A stretch of 19,674 bases of DNA from an uncultured Clostridium sp. (GCA_946008205.1 CAMGAZ010000005.1:1-19674); one strand, 5' to 3'; positions 9,224-16,684 are shown, numbered from the stretch's first letter. The notes: generated by a model from the letters alone, not told the origin. Numbers and translations: made by a program.

Positions 9224-9874
9224 ATGAACGAAAAAACTAAAAATATATTAGAATGGATAGAATGTATAGTAATAGCTATAATATTAGCACTTCTAATTAG
9301 GTATTTTATTGGAACCCCTACTGTTGTACGTATGGAGTCAATGTATCCAACACTAGAGCAAAATCAGAGACTTATTCTAAATAGATGGGCTAGAACAACT
9401 AAAAAGATGCCGGAGAGAGGAGATATAATAACTTTTGAACAGCCTAGCGATACGTATATTAGTGTGGAAGAGGCTGACTTTGAAAATCCGGTAGCTGTGT
9501 ATAATAATGAGCCAGACAACTTGATTTCTAAGTTTACTTACTATGTTTTAGAATGGGGTAAGACTAGTTATATAAAAAGAGTAATAGGATTACCAGGAGA
9601 ACATCTACAAATATCTAATGGTAAAGTATATATTAATGGAGAGGAACTAGATGAATCAGCATATTTGAAAGAAGATGTATATACCGATGATTATGGAGGT
9701 GTATTTACGGACATAGTGGTTCCAGAAGGATATGTATTTGCAATGGGAGATAATCGAACCAAATCTGCTGACAGTAGAAGATTTGGTTGTGTACCAATAG
9801 AAAAAATAGAAGGAAAAGTAGCGATAAGATTTTGGCCACTTAATAAATTTGGACCTGTAGGAAAAGCTGAATAG
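9224..9874 (+). CDS. lepB: Signal peptidase I (leader peptidase)
   Basis: This 216-residue type I signal peptidase has one N-terminal membrane helix (about 13-29) and an outside catalytic domain. The Ser-Lys dyad is visible: Ser39 in the VRMESMYPTL block and Lys118 in SYIKRVIGLPGE. The late box GDNRTKSADSRRFG is at 175-188. The enzyme removes signal peptides from secreted proteins at the outer face of the membrane. AAAGGA (9212-9217) precedes the ATG. An insert of some 25 residues between the early boxes (about 77-104) is somewhat long for a Firmicute enzyme. It sits directly after the kinase gene and before holB, apparently in the same transcription unit. Confidence 0.93.
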   Translation: MNEKTKNILEWIECIVIAIILALLIRYFIGTPTVVRMESMYPTLEQNQRLILNRWARTTKKMPERGDIITFEQPSDTYISVEEADFENPVAVYNNEPDNLISKFTYYVLEWGKTSYIKRVIGLPGEHLQISNGKVYINGEELDESAYLKEDVYTDDYGGVFTDIVVPEGYVFAMGDNRTKSADSRRFGCVPIEKIEGKVAIRFWPLNKFGPVGKAE

Positions 9875-9887
9875 GAGTAGAATAAAT

Positions 9888-10820
9888 TTGAGTTTTGAAG
9901 AAATTGTTGGAAATGATAAAATAAAACAGGAATTAGGAGAAAACGTAGAAAATGGTACTGTATCGCACAGCTACTTGTTCGTTGGGCAGGAAGGAATAGG
10001 TAAAAAGCTGTTTGCCAATGAGTTCGCTAAGATGATACTATGCCTAGGTGATAAAAAGGCATGTGATAGATGCGATTCATGTATAAAATTTAATTCTGAC
10101 AATAATCCTGATTTTGTAATGATTGAGCCTGATGGGAATTCTATTAAAATATCTCAAATTAGAGAGATGCAAGATAATGTATTCAAAAAGCCTATTGTAT
10201 CAAATAAGAAGGTATTTATTATAGACAATAGCGATAAAATGACTGAGGAAGCGCAAAATAGCTTGCTGAAAACGTTAGAAGAACCACCAGAGTATGTTAT
10301 AATTATATTAATTAGTTCGAACGAGAATAAACTATTAAATACAATAAAATCAAGATGCTTAAAAATAAGTTTTAACAGTATTCCTACAAAAGACATAGTT
10401 GACTACATAGCAAAAAAAGAGATTATGACAAATCCGAGTGATAGTTTATTAGCTATGTGCAATGGGAGTATAGGTAAGCTAATAAAGATCAATCAGAATC
10501 TTGAAGAATATAGTGAAATAGAGAAAAATACGCATGCCTTAATAAATGGCGAAATTTCAAATGTTGTAAAAATGATAAATAATTTTGATATATTATATAA
10601 ATCAAAAGATATCGTTTTAAATTTACTAGATTATATGATAGTAATTATATATGAACATATTAATAAAGATAAAGATTATAGAAGAAAATTTTTAAATTTA
10701 ATATCGATAATTGAAAAGTCAAAATTAAAATTAATGTCAAATGCAAATTATGATATGTGTATAGATGACTTATTACTAAAAATATGGGAGGAAATTAATG
10801 AAGACTATAGTAGGAGTTAG
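9888..10820 (+). CDS. holB: DNA polymerase III subunit delta' (clamp-loader)
   Basis: An AAA+ clamp-loader protein of 310 residues, starting SFEEIVGNDKIKQEL. Walker A is GQEGIGKK (33-40). A zinc-binding cluster uses Cys52, Cys59, Cys62 and Cys65. The sensor regions follow (FIIDNSDKM, LLKTLEEPPEYVIIILIS, IKSRCLKI). The start codon is TTG at 9888, supported by AGGAG (9873-9877) overlapping the lepB stop and by agreement with the family's N-terminus. It loads the sliding clamp as part of the delta-tau/gamma-delta' complex. Its last 23 bases overlap the ricT start, indicating translational coupling. holB beside the ricT gene is a familiar Firmicute arrangement. Confidence 0.92.
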   Translation: MSFEEIVGNDKIKQELGENVENGTVSHSYLFVGQEGIGKKLFANEFAKMILCLGDKKACDRCDSCIKFNSDNNPDFVMIEPDGNSIKISQIREMQDNVFKKPIVSNKKVFIIDNSDKMTEEAQNSLLKTLEEPPEYVIIILISSNENKLLNTIKSRCLKISFNSIPTKDIVDYIAKKEIMTNPSDSLLAMCNGSIGKLIKINQNLEEYSEIEKNTHALINGEISNVVKMINNFDILYKSKDIVLNLLDYMIVIIYEHINKDKDYRRKFLNLISIIEKSKLKLMSNANYDMCIDDLLLKIWEEINEDYSRS

Positions 10821-11730
10821 ATTCAGAAAGCCAGGGAAAGTGTACTTTTTTGATCCAGGCTATATACAATTAAATTTAAAAGATAAAGTAGTTGTAGAAA
10901 CATCTATGGGAGAAGACGTGGGAGAAGTAGTTATAAATAAAAGGAAAATTCCAGAAGATAAGCTTTCTACAAGTTTGAAGAAAGTCGTAAGAATTGCAAC
11001 TAATAAAGATTTAAAAAAGTTAGAAGATAATAAAATTAAAGAGAAAAAAGCTTTTCAAAAATGTAAAGAAAAAATAAAAGAACATAAACTAGATATGAAC
11101 TTAGTGGATGTTGAATATAAATTTGATAATAGCAAAATTATATTTTATTTTACAGCAGATGGTAGAGTGGATTTTAGGGAATTAGTTAAAGATTTGGCTG
11201 CAATATATAAAACAAGAATAGAGTTGAGACAAATTGGCGTAAGGGACGAAGTAAGGAAAATAGGCGGAAATGGAGTATGCGGAAGAGAACTTTGTTGCTG
11301 CTCATTCTTAAATAACTTTGATATAGTATCAATAAAAATGGCTAAAGAGCAAAGTGCATCTTTGAATCCTTCTAAAATATCAGGAAACTGTGGAAGACTA
11401 ATGTGTTGCCTAAAATATGAACAAGAAGTTTACGAGGATAAAATAAAAAAGTTGCCAAGAGTTGGAGCTGTAGTAAAGACAGAAGACGGAGAAGGAACAG
11501 TTGCATCAGTAGAAGTGTTAAAAGAAGTATTAAGGGTGCAATTTAAGAAAGATGATATAACAACATATAAAAACTATAAGGCTTCAGATGTGAAAGTTAT
11601 CAAAAATTCTTCAACGAGTGAATCAGAGACTAATAATGAAGAACTTGAAAATATGGAAGAACTAAAGAAACTAGAAGAATTATCAAAAGAAGATAAAAAG
11701 AATGAAAATAATCAAGATGATGAATATTAA
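10798..11730 (+). CDS. ricT: PSP1-domain protein RicT (YaaT), regulatory iron-sulfur complex subunit
   Basis: 310 residues. The N-terminal half resembles YaaT (VGVRFRKPGKVYFFDP), followed by the PSP1 C-terminal domain. The characteristic cysteines are present: Cys161, Cys166-168, Cys198, Cys203 and Cys204 (GGNGVCGRELCCCSF, GNCGRLMCCLKYEQE). In Bacillus RicT joins RicA and RicF to bind iron-sulfur clusters and to steer RNase Y-dependent mRNA processing, affecting sporulation and biofilm formation. The C-terminal 40 residues are an acidic/lysine tail that looks disordered. The ATG at 10798 lies inside holB behind GGGAGG (10786-10791). It ends the rightward operon, 25 bases before a strong hairpin. 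Confidence 0.9.
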   Translation: MKTIVGVRFRKPGKVYFFDPGYIQLNLKDKVVVETSMGEDVGEVVINKRKIPEDKLSTSLKKVVRIATNKDLKKLEDNKIKEKKAFQKCKEKIKEHKLDMNLVDVEYKFDNSKIIFYFTADGRVDFRELVKDLAAIYKTRIELRQIGVRDEVRKIGGNGVCGRELCCCSFLNNFDIVSIKMAKEQSASLNPSKISGNCGRLMCCLKYEQEVYEDKIKKLPRVGAVVKTEDGEGTVASVEVLKEVLRVQFKKDDITTYKNYKASDVKVIKNSSTSESETNNEELENMEELKKLEELSKEDKKNENNQDDEY

Positions 11731-11755
11731 TGATTGCAAGTATTATATATAATTA

Positions 11756-11791
11756 ATAAAGCGTATAGAAATTATCTTCTATACGCTTTAT
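11756..11791. terminator. Bidirectional rho-independent terminator between ricT and the ferredoxin gene
   Basis: A perfect 15-bp inverted repeat (ATAAAGCGTATAGAA / TTCTATACGCTTTAT) has a 6-nt loop. It lies between two convergent genes, 25 bases after the ricT stop and 9 bases from the ferredoxin stop. The flanks are AT-rich on both sides, so it should stop transcription from both directions. Confidence 0.85.
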
Positions 11792-11800
11792 ATTTTACAA

Positions 11801-11971
11801 TTATTCCTCAACAGGAGCTTCTACTGGACATACGCTAGCGCATGTACCACAGCTTATGCATTGTTCAGGATCAATTTCATATTTGTCTCCTTTATCAGCT
11901 ATACATGAAACTGGGCAGTTAGCTGCACAAGCTCCACAAGCTATACATTTATCTGTGATTTTATAAGCCAT
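11801..11971 (-). CDS. 2[4Fe-4S] clostridial-type ferredoxin
   Basis: A 56-residue protein (MAYKITDKCIACGACAANCP...). Two CxxCxxCxxxCP clusters are visible: Cys9/12/15/19 and Cys38/41/44/48, at the spacing of classical clostridial ferredoxin. An extra Cys23 is present. The C-terminus is acidic (VEAPVEE). The start has AAAGGTGG just upstream (about 11979-11986 on the + strand numbering). It begins 19 bases after porB ends, so it is the last gene of the por operon. It is the likely electron acceptor for the pyruvate:ferredoxin oxidoreductase encoded ahead of it. Confidence 0.92.
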   Translation of the reverse strand: MAYKITDKCIACGACAANCPVSCIADKGDKYEIDPEQCISCGTCASVCPVEAPVEE

Positions 11972-11990
11972 CTAATTCACCACCTTTGCT

Positions 11991-12947
11991 TTATTTATTA
12001 GTCATTTCTTCTAGATCTAGAAGTTCTTGCCAACGTTTGTCAACTTCTTTTTGGAATTCTTCAATCATCCATTCGTTTCCAGGTTTAAACATATGTCTGA
12101 AACGTTTCTGTGGACGTAAGAATTCTTCGACTGGTAATTTTTTAGCAGGTTTGTAAGTAATATGATATACTCCATCAACTACTTCAAATAGAGGCCAATA
12201 GCATGTATCTACAGCAAGTTTATTTATTTTCATAAGATCTTCTGTTGGATATCCCCAGCCACGTGGACAAGGTGCTAACACATTTAAGAATGCTGGACCT
12301 TCTGTGTATATTGCTTTTTCAGCTTTTTCGTATAAGTCTTTAAAGTTGTTTACTGCAATAGATTGAGCAACATATGGTAAATGATGAGATACCATTATTT
12401 GTGTCAAATCTTTTCTTGATTGCATTTTTCCAGGAATAACACTACCTGCTGGAGATGTTGTTGTATCTGCGAATCTTGGTGTTGCAGATGAACGTTGAAT
12501 ACCTGTATTCATGTATGCACCATTATCATAACATACATAAGTCATATCATGACCTCTTTCCATTGCTCCAGAAAGTGACTGAATGCCTATATCATAAGTT
12601 CCTCCATCGCCACCGAATGCGATAAATTTTGTTTTCTCTCCATCTTTTTCAACTAATTTACCTTGTCTTAATAGTGATTTATATGCAGCCTCTACTCCAG
12701 AACAGGTTGCACCTGCACATTCAAAAGCTGTATGTATGTAAGAATCTGTCCAAGCTGAATATGGATATATACAAGTTGAAACTTCCATACAACCAGTTGC
12801 GTTAGCTACAACAGCATGGTCTCCTTCATGCAATGCTCTCATGACCATTCTTGCTACTGGTGGAGCACCACAACCAGCGCACATTCTATGACCAGCTGTA
12901 AATCTCGAAGGCTTATTAGCCACTACTTCTTTTAAATTATATGCCAT
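11991..12947 (-). CDS. porB: Pyruvate:ferredoxin oxidoreductase beta subunit (thiamine diphosphate binding)
   Basis: 318 residues. The thiamine diphosphate/Mg motif is FGGDGGTYDIG (111-121) with DNGAYMNTGIQRS (141-153). Cys23, Cys26 (MCAGCGAPP), Cys53 and Cys227 match the four ligands of the [4Fe-4S] cluster nearest the cofactor in the family. With PorA it oxidatively decarboxylates pyruvate to acetyl-CoA and passes electrons through PorD to ferredoxin. Its ATG lies 3 bases after the porA stop. Specificity for pyruvate rather than another 2-oxoacid is inferred from the four-subunit gene order and sequence character. Confidence 0.92.
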   Translation of the reverse strand: MAYNLKEVVANKPSRFTAGHRMCAGCGAPPVARMVMRALHEGDHAVVANATGCMEVSTCIYPYSAWTDSYIHTAFECAGATCSGVEAAYKSLLRQGKLVEKDGEKTKFIAFGGDGGTYDIGIQSLSGAMERGHDMTYVCYDNGAYMNTGIQRSSATPRFADTTTSPAGSVIPGKMQSRKDLTQIMVSHHLPYVAQSIAVNNFKDLYEKAEKAIYTEGPAFLNVLAPCPRGWGYPTEDLMKINKLAVDTCYWPLFEVVDGVYHITYKPAKKLPVEEFLRPQKRFRHMFKPGNEWMIEEFQKEVDKRWQELLDLEEMTNK

Positions 12948-12950
12948 AGC

Positions 12951-14144
12951 TTATTTACCTCCTTTTCTTAATCCAAAATATCTGAATGGATTTTCAATAT
13001 TTCCAGTTTTTGCAATCTCTTGAAGATCTGTAAATACTCCAGCAATGTCTTTTGTAGTTGTATCTCTTCCGCCGATACCATAAATATAGTTTACGATTGG
13101 CACATGTTCTTCGCTCTTAGCATACATGCTAGAAGTTACATCTGTAAATAAAGGACCACCTGCGGCATTTATACTATCATCCTTATCTAGCACGGCTACA
13201 GCCTTTAAATGAGAAAGTGCTTGTGCAACTTCTTCTACTGGGAAAGGTCTAAAAACACGAATCTTTAATAATCCTGCTTTAACTCCTTGTTCTCTTAATT
13301 CATCTACTACAGCTTTTGCTGTTCCTGCTGTTGAGTTCATACAAACTATTGCAATTTCTGCATCTTCTAATTTATATTCTTCAAAGAATCCGTACTTTCT
13401 TCCAGTCATTTTTTCAAATCTATCTGCTACATCTAATATAACCTTTTTTGCATTTCTCATAGCTTCTGCTTGTTGATATTTATGTTCAAATAGATAAGCC
13501 TGTAAATCCATAGGCCCCATCGCAACCGGTTCATCATGATTTAATAAATAGTGTTCAGGTTGATATTTACCAACAAACTCTTTTACTTTATCATCTTCAA
13601 TAAGCTCTATATTCTCAATAGAATGAGATGTTATAAATCCATCTTGGCATACCATTAAAGGTAGCATAACGTCTTTATTTTCAGCTATCTGATGAGCCAT
13701 TATTAGGTTATCATAAGCCTCTTGATTGTTTTCTGAGAACAGCATTATCCATCCAGCGTCTCTAACACCCATAGCATCTGAATGGTCGCAGTGAATATTT
13801 AAAGGACCAGAAACTGCTCTGTTAACTAAAGACATAACGATAGGAAGTCTTGAGCCTGATGCTATGTATAACATTTCCCACATAAGGGATAATCCGTTTG
13901 CTGAGGTGGCTGTCATAGCTCTTGCACCTGCAGATTCAGCGCCTATACAAGCGCTCATTGCACTATGCTCACTCTCAACTGCTACGAACTCTGTGTCTAC
14001 TTGACCATTACTTACAAATGTTGAAAAATATTGAGGAATTTCTGTTGATGGTGTAATAGGGAATGCTGCAACAACATCTGGATTAATTTGACGCATAGCA
14101 ACAGCTGATGCTTCATTTCCACTTAAACGTTCTCTAATACTCAT
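12951..14144 (-). CDS. porA: Pyruvate:ferredoxin oxidoreductase alpha subunit
   Basis: 397 residues. Recognised from the N-terminal pyrimidine-binding-domain motifs AAFPITPSTEIPQYF (26-40) and VESEHSAMSACIGAESAGAR, and NIHCDHSDAMGVRDAGW in the middle. A transketolase-C-like C-terminal half contains KIRVFRPFPVEEVAQAL and VLDKDDSINAAGGPLF. The ATG overlaps the porD stop by one base (TAATG), which indicates coupled translation. It forms the pyruvate-binding catalytic core with PorB in the cytoplasm. Confidence 0.93.
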   Translation of the reverse strand: MSIRERLSGNEASAVAMRQINPDVVAAFPITPSTEIPQYFSTFVSNGQVDTEFVAVESEHSAMSACIGAESAGARAMTATSANGLSLMWEMLYIASGSRLPIVMSLVNRAVSGPLNIHCDHSDAMGVRDAGWIMLFSENNQEAYDNLIMAHQIAENKDVMLPLMVCQDGFITSHSIENIELIEDDKVKEFVGKYQPEHYLLNHDEPVAMGPMDLQAYLFEHKYQQAEAMRNAKKVILDVADRFEKMTGRKYGFFEEYKLEDAEIAIVCMNSTAGTAKAVVDELREQGVKAGLLKIRVFRPFPVEEVAQALSHLKAVAVLDKDDSINAAGGPLFTDVTSSMYAKSEEHVPIVNYIYGIGGRDTTTKDIAGVFTDLQEIAKTGNIENPFRYFGLRKGGK

Positions 14145-14452
14145 TATTTACCAACTCCTTCCTTCATTTCTATTGCACCGAAAGGACATGTTTTTGCACA
14201 TACTCCGCATCCTTTGCAATAATCATAATTAAAGTTTTCTCTTTTACAAGTTTCTTTATTAACAGGAATAGAGTCATCTGGACATACTGGCCAGCATAAG
14301 CCACATTGCTTACATTTCTCTTCAATCCAAACAGGGTACATGCTTCTCCAATCACCTGTTTTAAATTCTTTAGCATTTCCTGCTTGATAAATTATACCAC
14401 CAGGTGTTAAGTCCTCTACTGGTGTATTTTTATCTATATGCATTTTTGCCAT
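14144..14452 (-). CDS. porD: Pyruvate:ferredoxin oxidoreductase delta subunit (2[4Fe-4S])
   Basis: 102 residues. The first cluster uses Cys47/50/53/57 (CKQCGLCWPVCP) and the second Cys79/82/85/89 (CKGCGVCAKTCP). The N-terminal extension (about 1-45, with PGGIIYQAGNAKEFKTGDWR) is typical of PorD. It relays electrons from the catalytic subunits to soluble ferredoxin. It lies between porG and porA, the same order as the porGDAB operon of Thermotoga. Confidence 0.93.
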   Translation of the reverse strand: MAKMHIDKNTPVEDLTPGGIIYQAGNAKEFKTGDWRSMYPVWIEEKCKQCGLCWPVCPDDSIPVNKETCKRENFNYDYCKGCGVCAKTCPFGAIEMKEGVGK

Positions 14453-14468
14453 AATTTTTCCACCTTTC

Positions 14469-15050
14469 TTAATTAACTTTTTTTACCTCACTTAAAGCCA
14501 TTTCTAAGGCTTTCATGTTTCCATCTATAACTTCAGGTTTTTTAGCAAATTTATGCTTAAATGAACCTTCCATATCTGCCAAGAAATCTTTTTCATCCAT
14601 TATATTTGCAACCTTAACAATAGCTGCAAGCATTGGAGTGTTAGGAAAATACTTTCCTAATGCTTCCTCAGAGATTTTTCTAGCGTCGATGGTATATATT
14701 CCTCCATTATATCCCTTCAAAACTTTTTTTAGATAATCTGCATCTTTAACAGTGTTTATTACGATTGCACCGGTTTCTTTTAATCCTGCTGTAACATCAA
14801 CACTTTCTAAAAGAGTGTCATCTACAACAACAACGTAATCGGGTTCATAGATGTTGCTATGAATGACAATAGGGTTATTGCTGATACGGTTGTAAGCAGT
14901 AATTGGCGCGCCCATTCTTTCTGGACCATATTCAGGAAAACCTTGAATATATTTTCCAGTATTAAAGGCTGCATCTGCAAGTAAAAGTGAAGCAGTTTTT
15001 GCACCTTGGCCACCTCTACCGTGCCATCTAATTTCTACTAAATTTTCCAT
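14469..15050 (-). CDS. porG: Pyruvate:ferredoxin oxidoreductase gamma subunit
   Basis: 193 residues, starting MENLVEIRWHGRGGQGAKTA, which is the signature of the gamma domain of 2-oxoacid:ferredoxin oxidoreductases. QGFPEYGPERMGAPITAYNR and PDYVVVVDDTLLESVDV follow. Domains of this type are associated with binding coenzyme A. It is the first gene of the leftward por operon. AAAGGAG lies 10 bases before the ATG. The symbol porC is used for the same gene in some organisms. Confidence 0.92.
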   Translation of the reverse strand: MENLVEIRWHGRGGQGAKTASLLLADAAFNTGKYIQGFPEYGPERMGAPITAYNRISNNPIVIHSNIYEPDYVVVVDDTLLESVDVTAGLKETGAIVINTVKDADYLKKVLKGYNGGIYTIDARKISEEALGKYFPNTPMLAAIVKVANIMDEKDFLADMEGSFKHKFAKKPEVIDGNMKALEMALSEVKKVN

Positions 15051-15147
15051 TAAAATAAACTCCTTTCTAAAAGTTTAATTGTACTAATTATAAGGTTTTA
15101 TCACAAACGTAAAACCAATGTTAGAATAGTACATAATTAACAAGTTC

Positions 15148-15176
15148 AGTATATTATTATTTAACGAACATGTCAA
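15148..15176 (-). promoter_or_regulatory. Promoter of the por operon
   Basis: On the - strand TTGACA (15176-15171) and TATACT (15153-15148) are separated by 17 bases. The predicted start of transcription is near 15141, leaving a leader of about 90 bases before porG. Confidence 0.7.
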
Positions 15177-15196
15177 GAATTGTGACCAACAATTCT
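15176..15196. promoter_or_regulatory. Palindrome abutting the por promoter, candidate operator
   Basis: A perfect 8-bp inverted repeat AGAATTGT-GACCA-ACAATTCT touches the upstream edge of the por -35 box. That position suits an activator or repressor of a homodimeric type. It does not match the Rex, Fur/PerR, CcpA or CodY consensus as I know them. Confidence 0.4.
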
Positions 15197-15242
15197 GATA
15201 ATTATTTTATATAATATATGTTCTAAAATTGCAATATATTTA

Positions 15243-15270
15243 TTGACTTAACGACCGATTATATTATATT
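15243..15270 (+). promoter_or_regulatory. Promoter of the DGR-type target locus
   Basis: TTGACT (15243-15248), a 16-base spacer and TATATT (15265-15270) lie about 50 bases before the ATG at 15321. A 16-bp AT-only palindrome (15264-15279) covers the -10 region. The ribosome binding site AAAGAAGGG is at 15307-15315. Confidence 0.6.
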
Positions 15271-15320
15271 ATAATATAAATGATAAAAACTTAATTCTAT
15301 GTTAAGAAAGAAGGGTTCAA

Positions 15321-15542
15321 ATGAAAAAAGCAAGGGAATATTCAAAAAATAATAAGGGGGCAATAAGCACAGTCGTTTTAGTAACTACATTGTTCATGCT
15401 AACTTTATTATCAACAGCATACATGGTAATTACTACTCTTAGAAAGAGCCAACTAAAAAGTGATATTGCAACAAAAGAAGTGTATGAGAAAGCCTTTAAT
15501 TTGTTAGATTTTAGCAAATTTATTATATTTAAGATTTTTTGA
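15321..15542 (+). CDS. Membrane-anchor segment of the surface-displayed DGR-type target protein (frame broken before the lectin domain)
   Basis: 73 residues. A basic cytoplasmic start (MKKAREYSKNNKG) is followed by one hydrophobic helix (about 14-38, with GAISTVVLVTTLFML) and a charged stretch LRKSQLKSDIATKEVYEK, likely a helical stalk outside the cell. The layout resembles a pilin-like or type II signal anchor, but the +5 Glu of a canonical type IV prepilin is absent. Its promoter and ribosome binding site are good. The frame ends at TGA 15540-15542, and the next 15 bases lead into a different frame that carries the lectin domain. I read the two as halves of one ancestral gene, broken by a frameshift or deletion in the linker. 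The last residues (LLDFSKFIIFKIF) look out of register. A genuine separate small membrane protein is possible. Confidence 0.5.
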   Translation: MKKAREYSKNNKGAISTVVLVTTLFMLTLLSTAYMVITTLRKSQLKSDIATKEVYEKAFNLLDFSKFIIFKIF

Positions 15543-15556
15543 TAATGTATATGTAA

Positions 15557-16588
15557 TTGGTTATTCTTTATTACGGTATAGTAGATGGAGTTAAAATACC
15601 AGATGGCTTTTACTATGTAGGAGGCACAAAAGATAGTGGATTAGTAATTTCAGATAATAGTGCAGATGAAAACAAATATAAAGGACAAACTACAGTAGGA
15701 ACAGATTTACAAGGCAATCAATATGTATGGATAGAAGTGCCAAAAACAGCAGCAGTATATCCAACAGCAGGACTAGCAATAACAAGTTTTACAGACGATG
15801 AATACGCAAAAATAGAAAATGACTTGCACACATATACAAGCACATATAGAAATGGAACAGATTATACAGACACATATAAAGCTGACTCCACAACAGGGTG
15901 GTTTTCAGGTGAAAGCCAATATAATGAAGCCAAAAAGAAAATGTTAAAAAGTGTATACCAGAATGGCGGATTTTATGTAGGAAGATATGAAACAGGAATA
16001 GAAACAACACAAAGTCCAAGAACAGCATCTGGAAGTACAACACAAACACCAGTAATAAAAGCAAATGCATATCCATATAATTATGTAACAAGAACACAAG
16101 CAAAAGTACTAGCAGAAAATATGGCACATGGAGATAAAACAACAAGTTTAATGTTTGGAGTGCAGTGGGACTTAGTGTTGGCTTATATGCATAATGTAGG
16201 TGGAATAGGTGACATTGTATTAACAAGTGATAGTAAAACGATAGGAAATTATAAAAATAATTTCTGGAATATAAGAAATACATCAGCAAAATGGTCAGGA
16301 GATAATGGAACAACATGGGGAAATTGTCCAAAAGCTAAAGAAGGTGCAGAGAAAAGTATCTTATTAACAACAGGAGCAGACACAAGTTTTGGAATAAAGA
16401 ACATATACGATATAGCAGGAAACGTATGGGAGTGGACCCTAGAGAAAACTTCCAAAACCCTCTTTCCGTGCGCTGCTAGGGGTGGCTGTTACAACGACGG
16501 TGGCTCCGCCATTCCAGCTTCCTACCGTCTCACCTACAATACGCGCCACAGCTCCAACTTTTATGGGTTTCGTGTTTCACTTTATTAA
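15557..16588 (+). CDS. Formylglycine-generating-enzyme/C-type-lectin-fold protein with a C-terminal DGR variable region
   Basis: 343 residues from a TTG at 15557 that has no convincing ribosome binding site. The true N-terminus is probably the anchor upstream, in another frame. The domain begins at IPDGFYYVGGTKDSGLVISD (about 14-33). It continues with LQGNQYVWIEVPK, GGFYVGRYETGIE, YNYVTRTQAKVLAENMA, MFGVQWDLVLAYM and GIKNIYDIAGNVWEWTLE, and ends in GFRVSLY. This is the sulfatase-modifying-factor type of C-lectin fold used by many DGR targets (such as Treponema TvpA). The active-site cysteines of true formylglycine-generating enzymes are not recognisable, so a binding rather than catalytic role is inferred. 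The last 45 codons differ abruptly in base and codon composition and are listed separately. The promoter and the terminator at 16686 make this a stand-alone unit. Confidence 0.75.
   Translation: MVILYYGIVDGVKIPDGFYYVGGTKDSGLVISDNSADENKYKGQTTVGTDLQGNQYVWIEVPKTAAVYPTAGLAITSFTDDEYAKIENDLHTYTSTYRNGTDYTDTYKADSTTGWFSGESQYNEAKKKMLKSVYQNGGFYVGRYETGIETTQSPRTASGSTTQTPVIKANAYPYNYVTRTQAKVLAENMAHGDKTTSLMFGVQWDLVLAYMHNVGGIGDIVLTSDSKTIGNYKNNFWNIRNTSAKWSGDNGTTWGNCPKAKEGAEKSILLTTGADTSFGIKNIYDIAGNVWEWTLEKTSKTLFPCAARGGCYNDGGSAIPASYRLTYNTRHSSNFYGFRVSLY
16451..16585 (+). other. Variable region (VR) of a diversity-generating retroelement
   Basis: The last 45 codons of the lectin-fold gene switch from A-ending codons to C/T-ending codons: 38 of 45 end in C or T, only three in A. 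They are also visibly richer in GC than anything around them. That is what adenine-specific mutagenesis of AAY codons in a template repeat produces. The residues left constant are those expected for the fold (PCA, RGG, GFRVSLY). The region ends at the gene's stop codon. The left boundary is approximate. Confidence 0.75.
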
Positions 16589-16596
16589 GGTAGGCC

Positions 16597-16626
16597 TGAG
16601 TTCTGGTAGCGATAAACTAGAACTCA
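16597..16626 (+). repeat. Hairpin/cruciform-forming inverted repeat just downstream of the variable region
   Basis: An 11-bp stem (TGAGTTCTGGT paired with ACTAGAACTCA, one G-T pair) has an 8-nt loop (AGCGATAA). It starts 9 bases after the stop codon. DGR target genes commonly carry such a hairpin right after the VR, where it promotes retrohoming in the Bordetella phage system. The nearby second copy of CTAGAAC (16633-16639) allows an alternative pairing. Confidence 0.6.
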
Positions 16627-16684
16627 TAGAGAGCTAGAACCCACAGCGATGAGAAATATTGAAAGAACCCCAAGATAGTGTATT

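Noticed and set aside
15789..16331. 180-codon open frame on the - strand opposite the lectin-fold gene
   Set aside because: Leucine/phenylalanine/histidine-rich shadow of the + strand gene, with no ribosome binding site or recognisable motif.
16451..16585. GC-rich patch as horizontally acquired or contaminating DNA
   Set aside because: It stays in frame, completes the fold with GFRVSLY and ends at the gene's stop. The NNY codon pattern is better explained by DGR mutagenesis.
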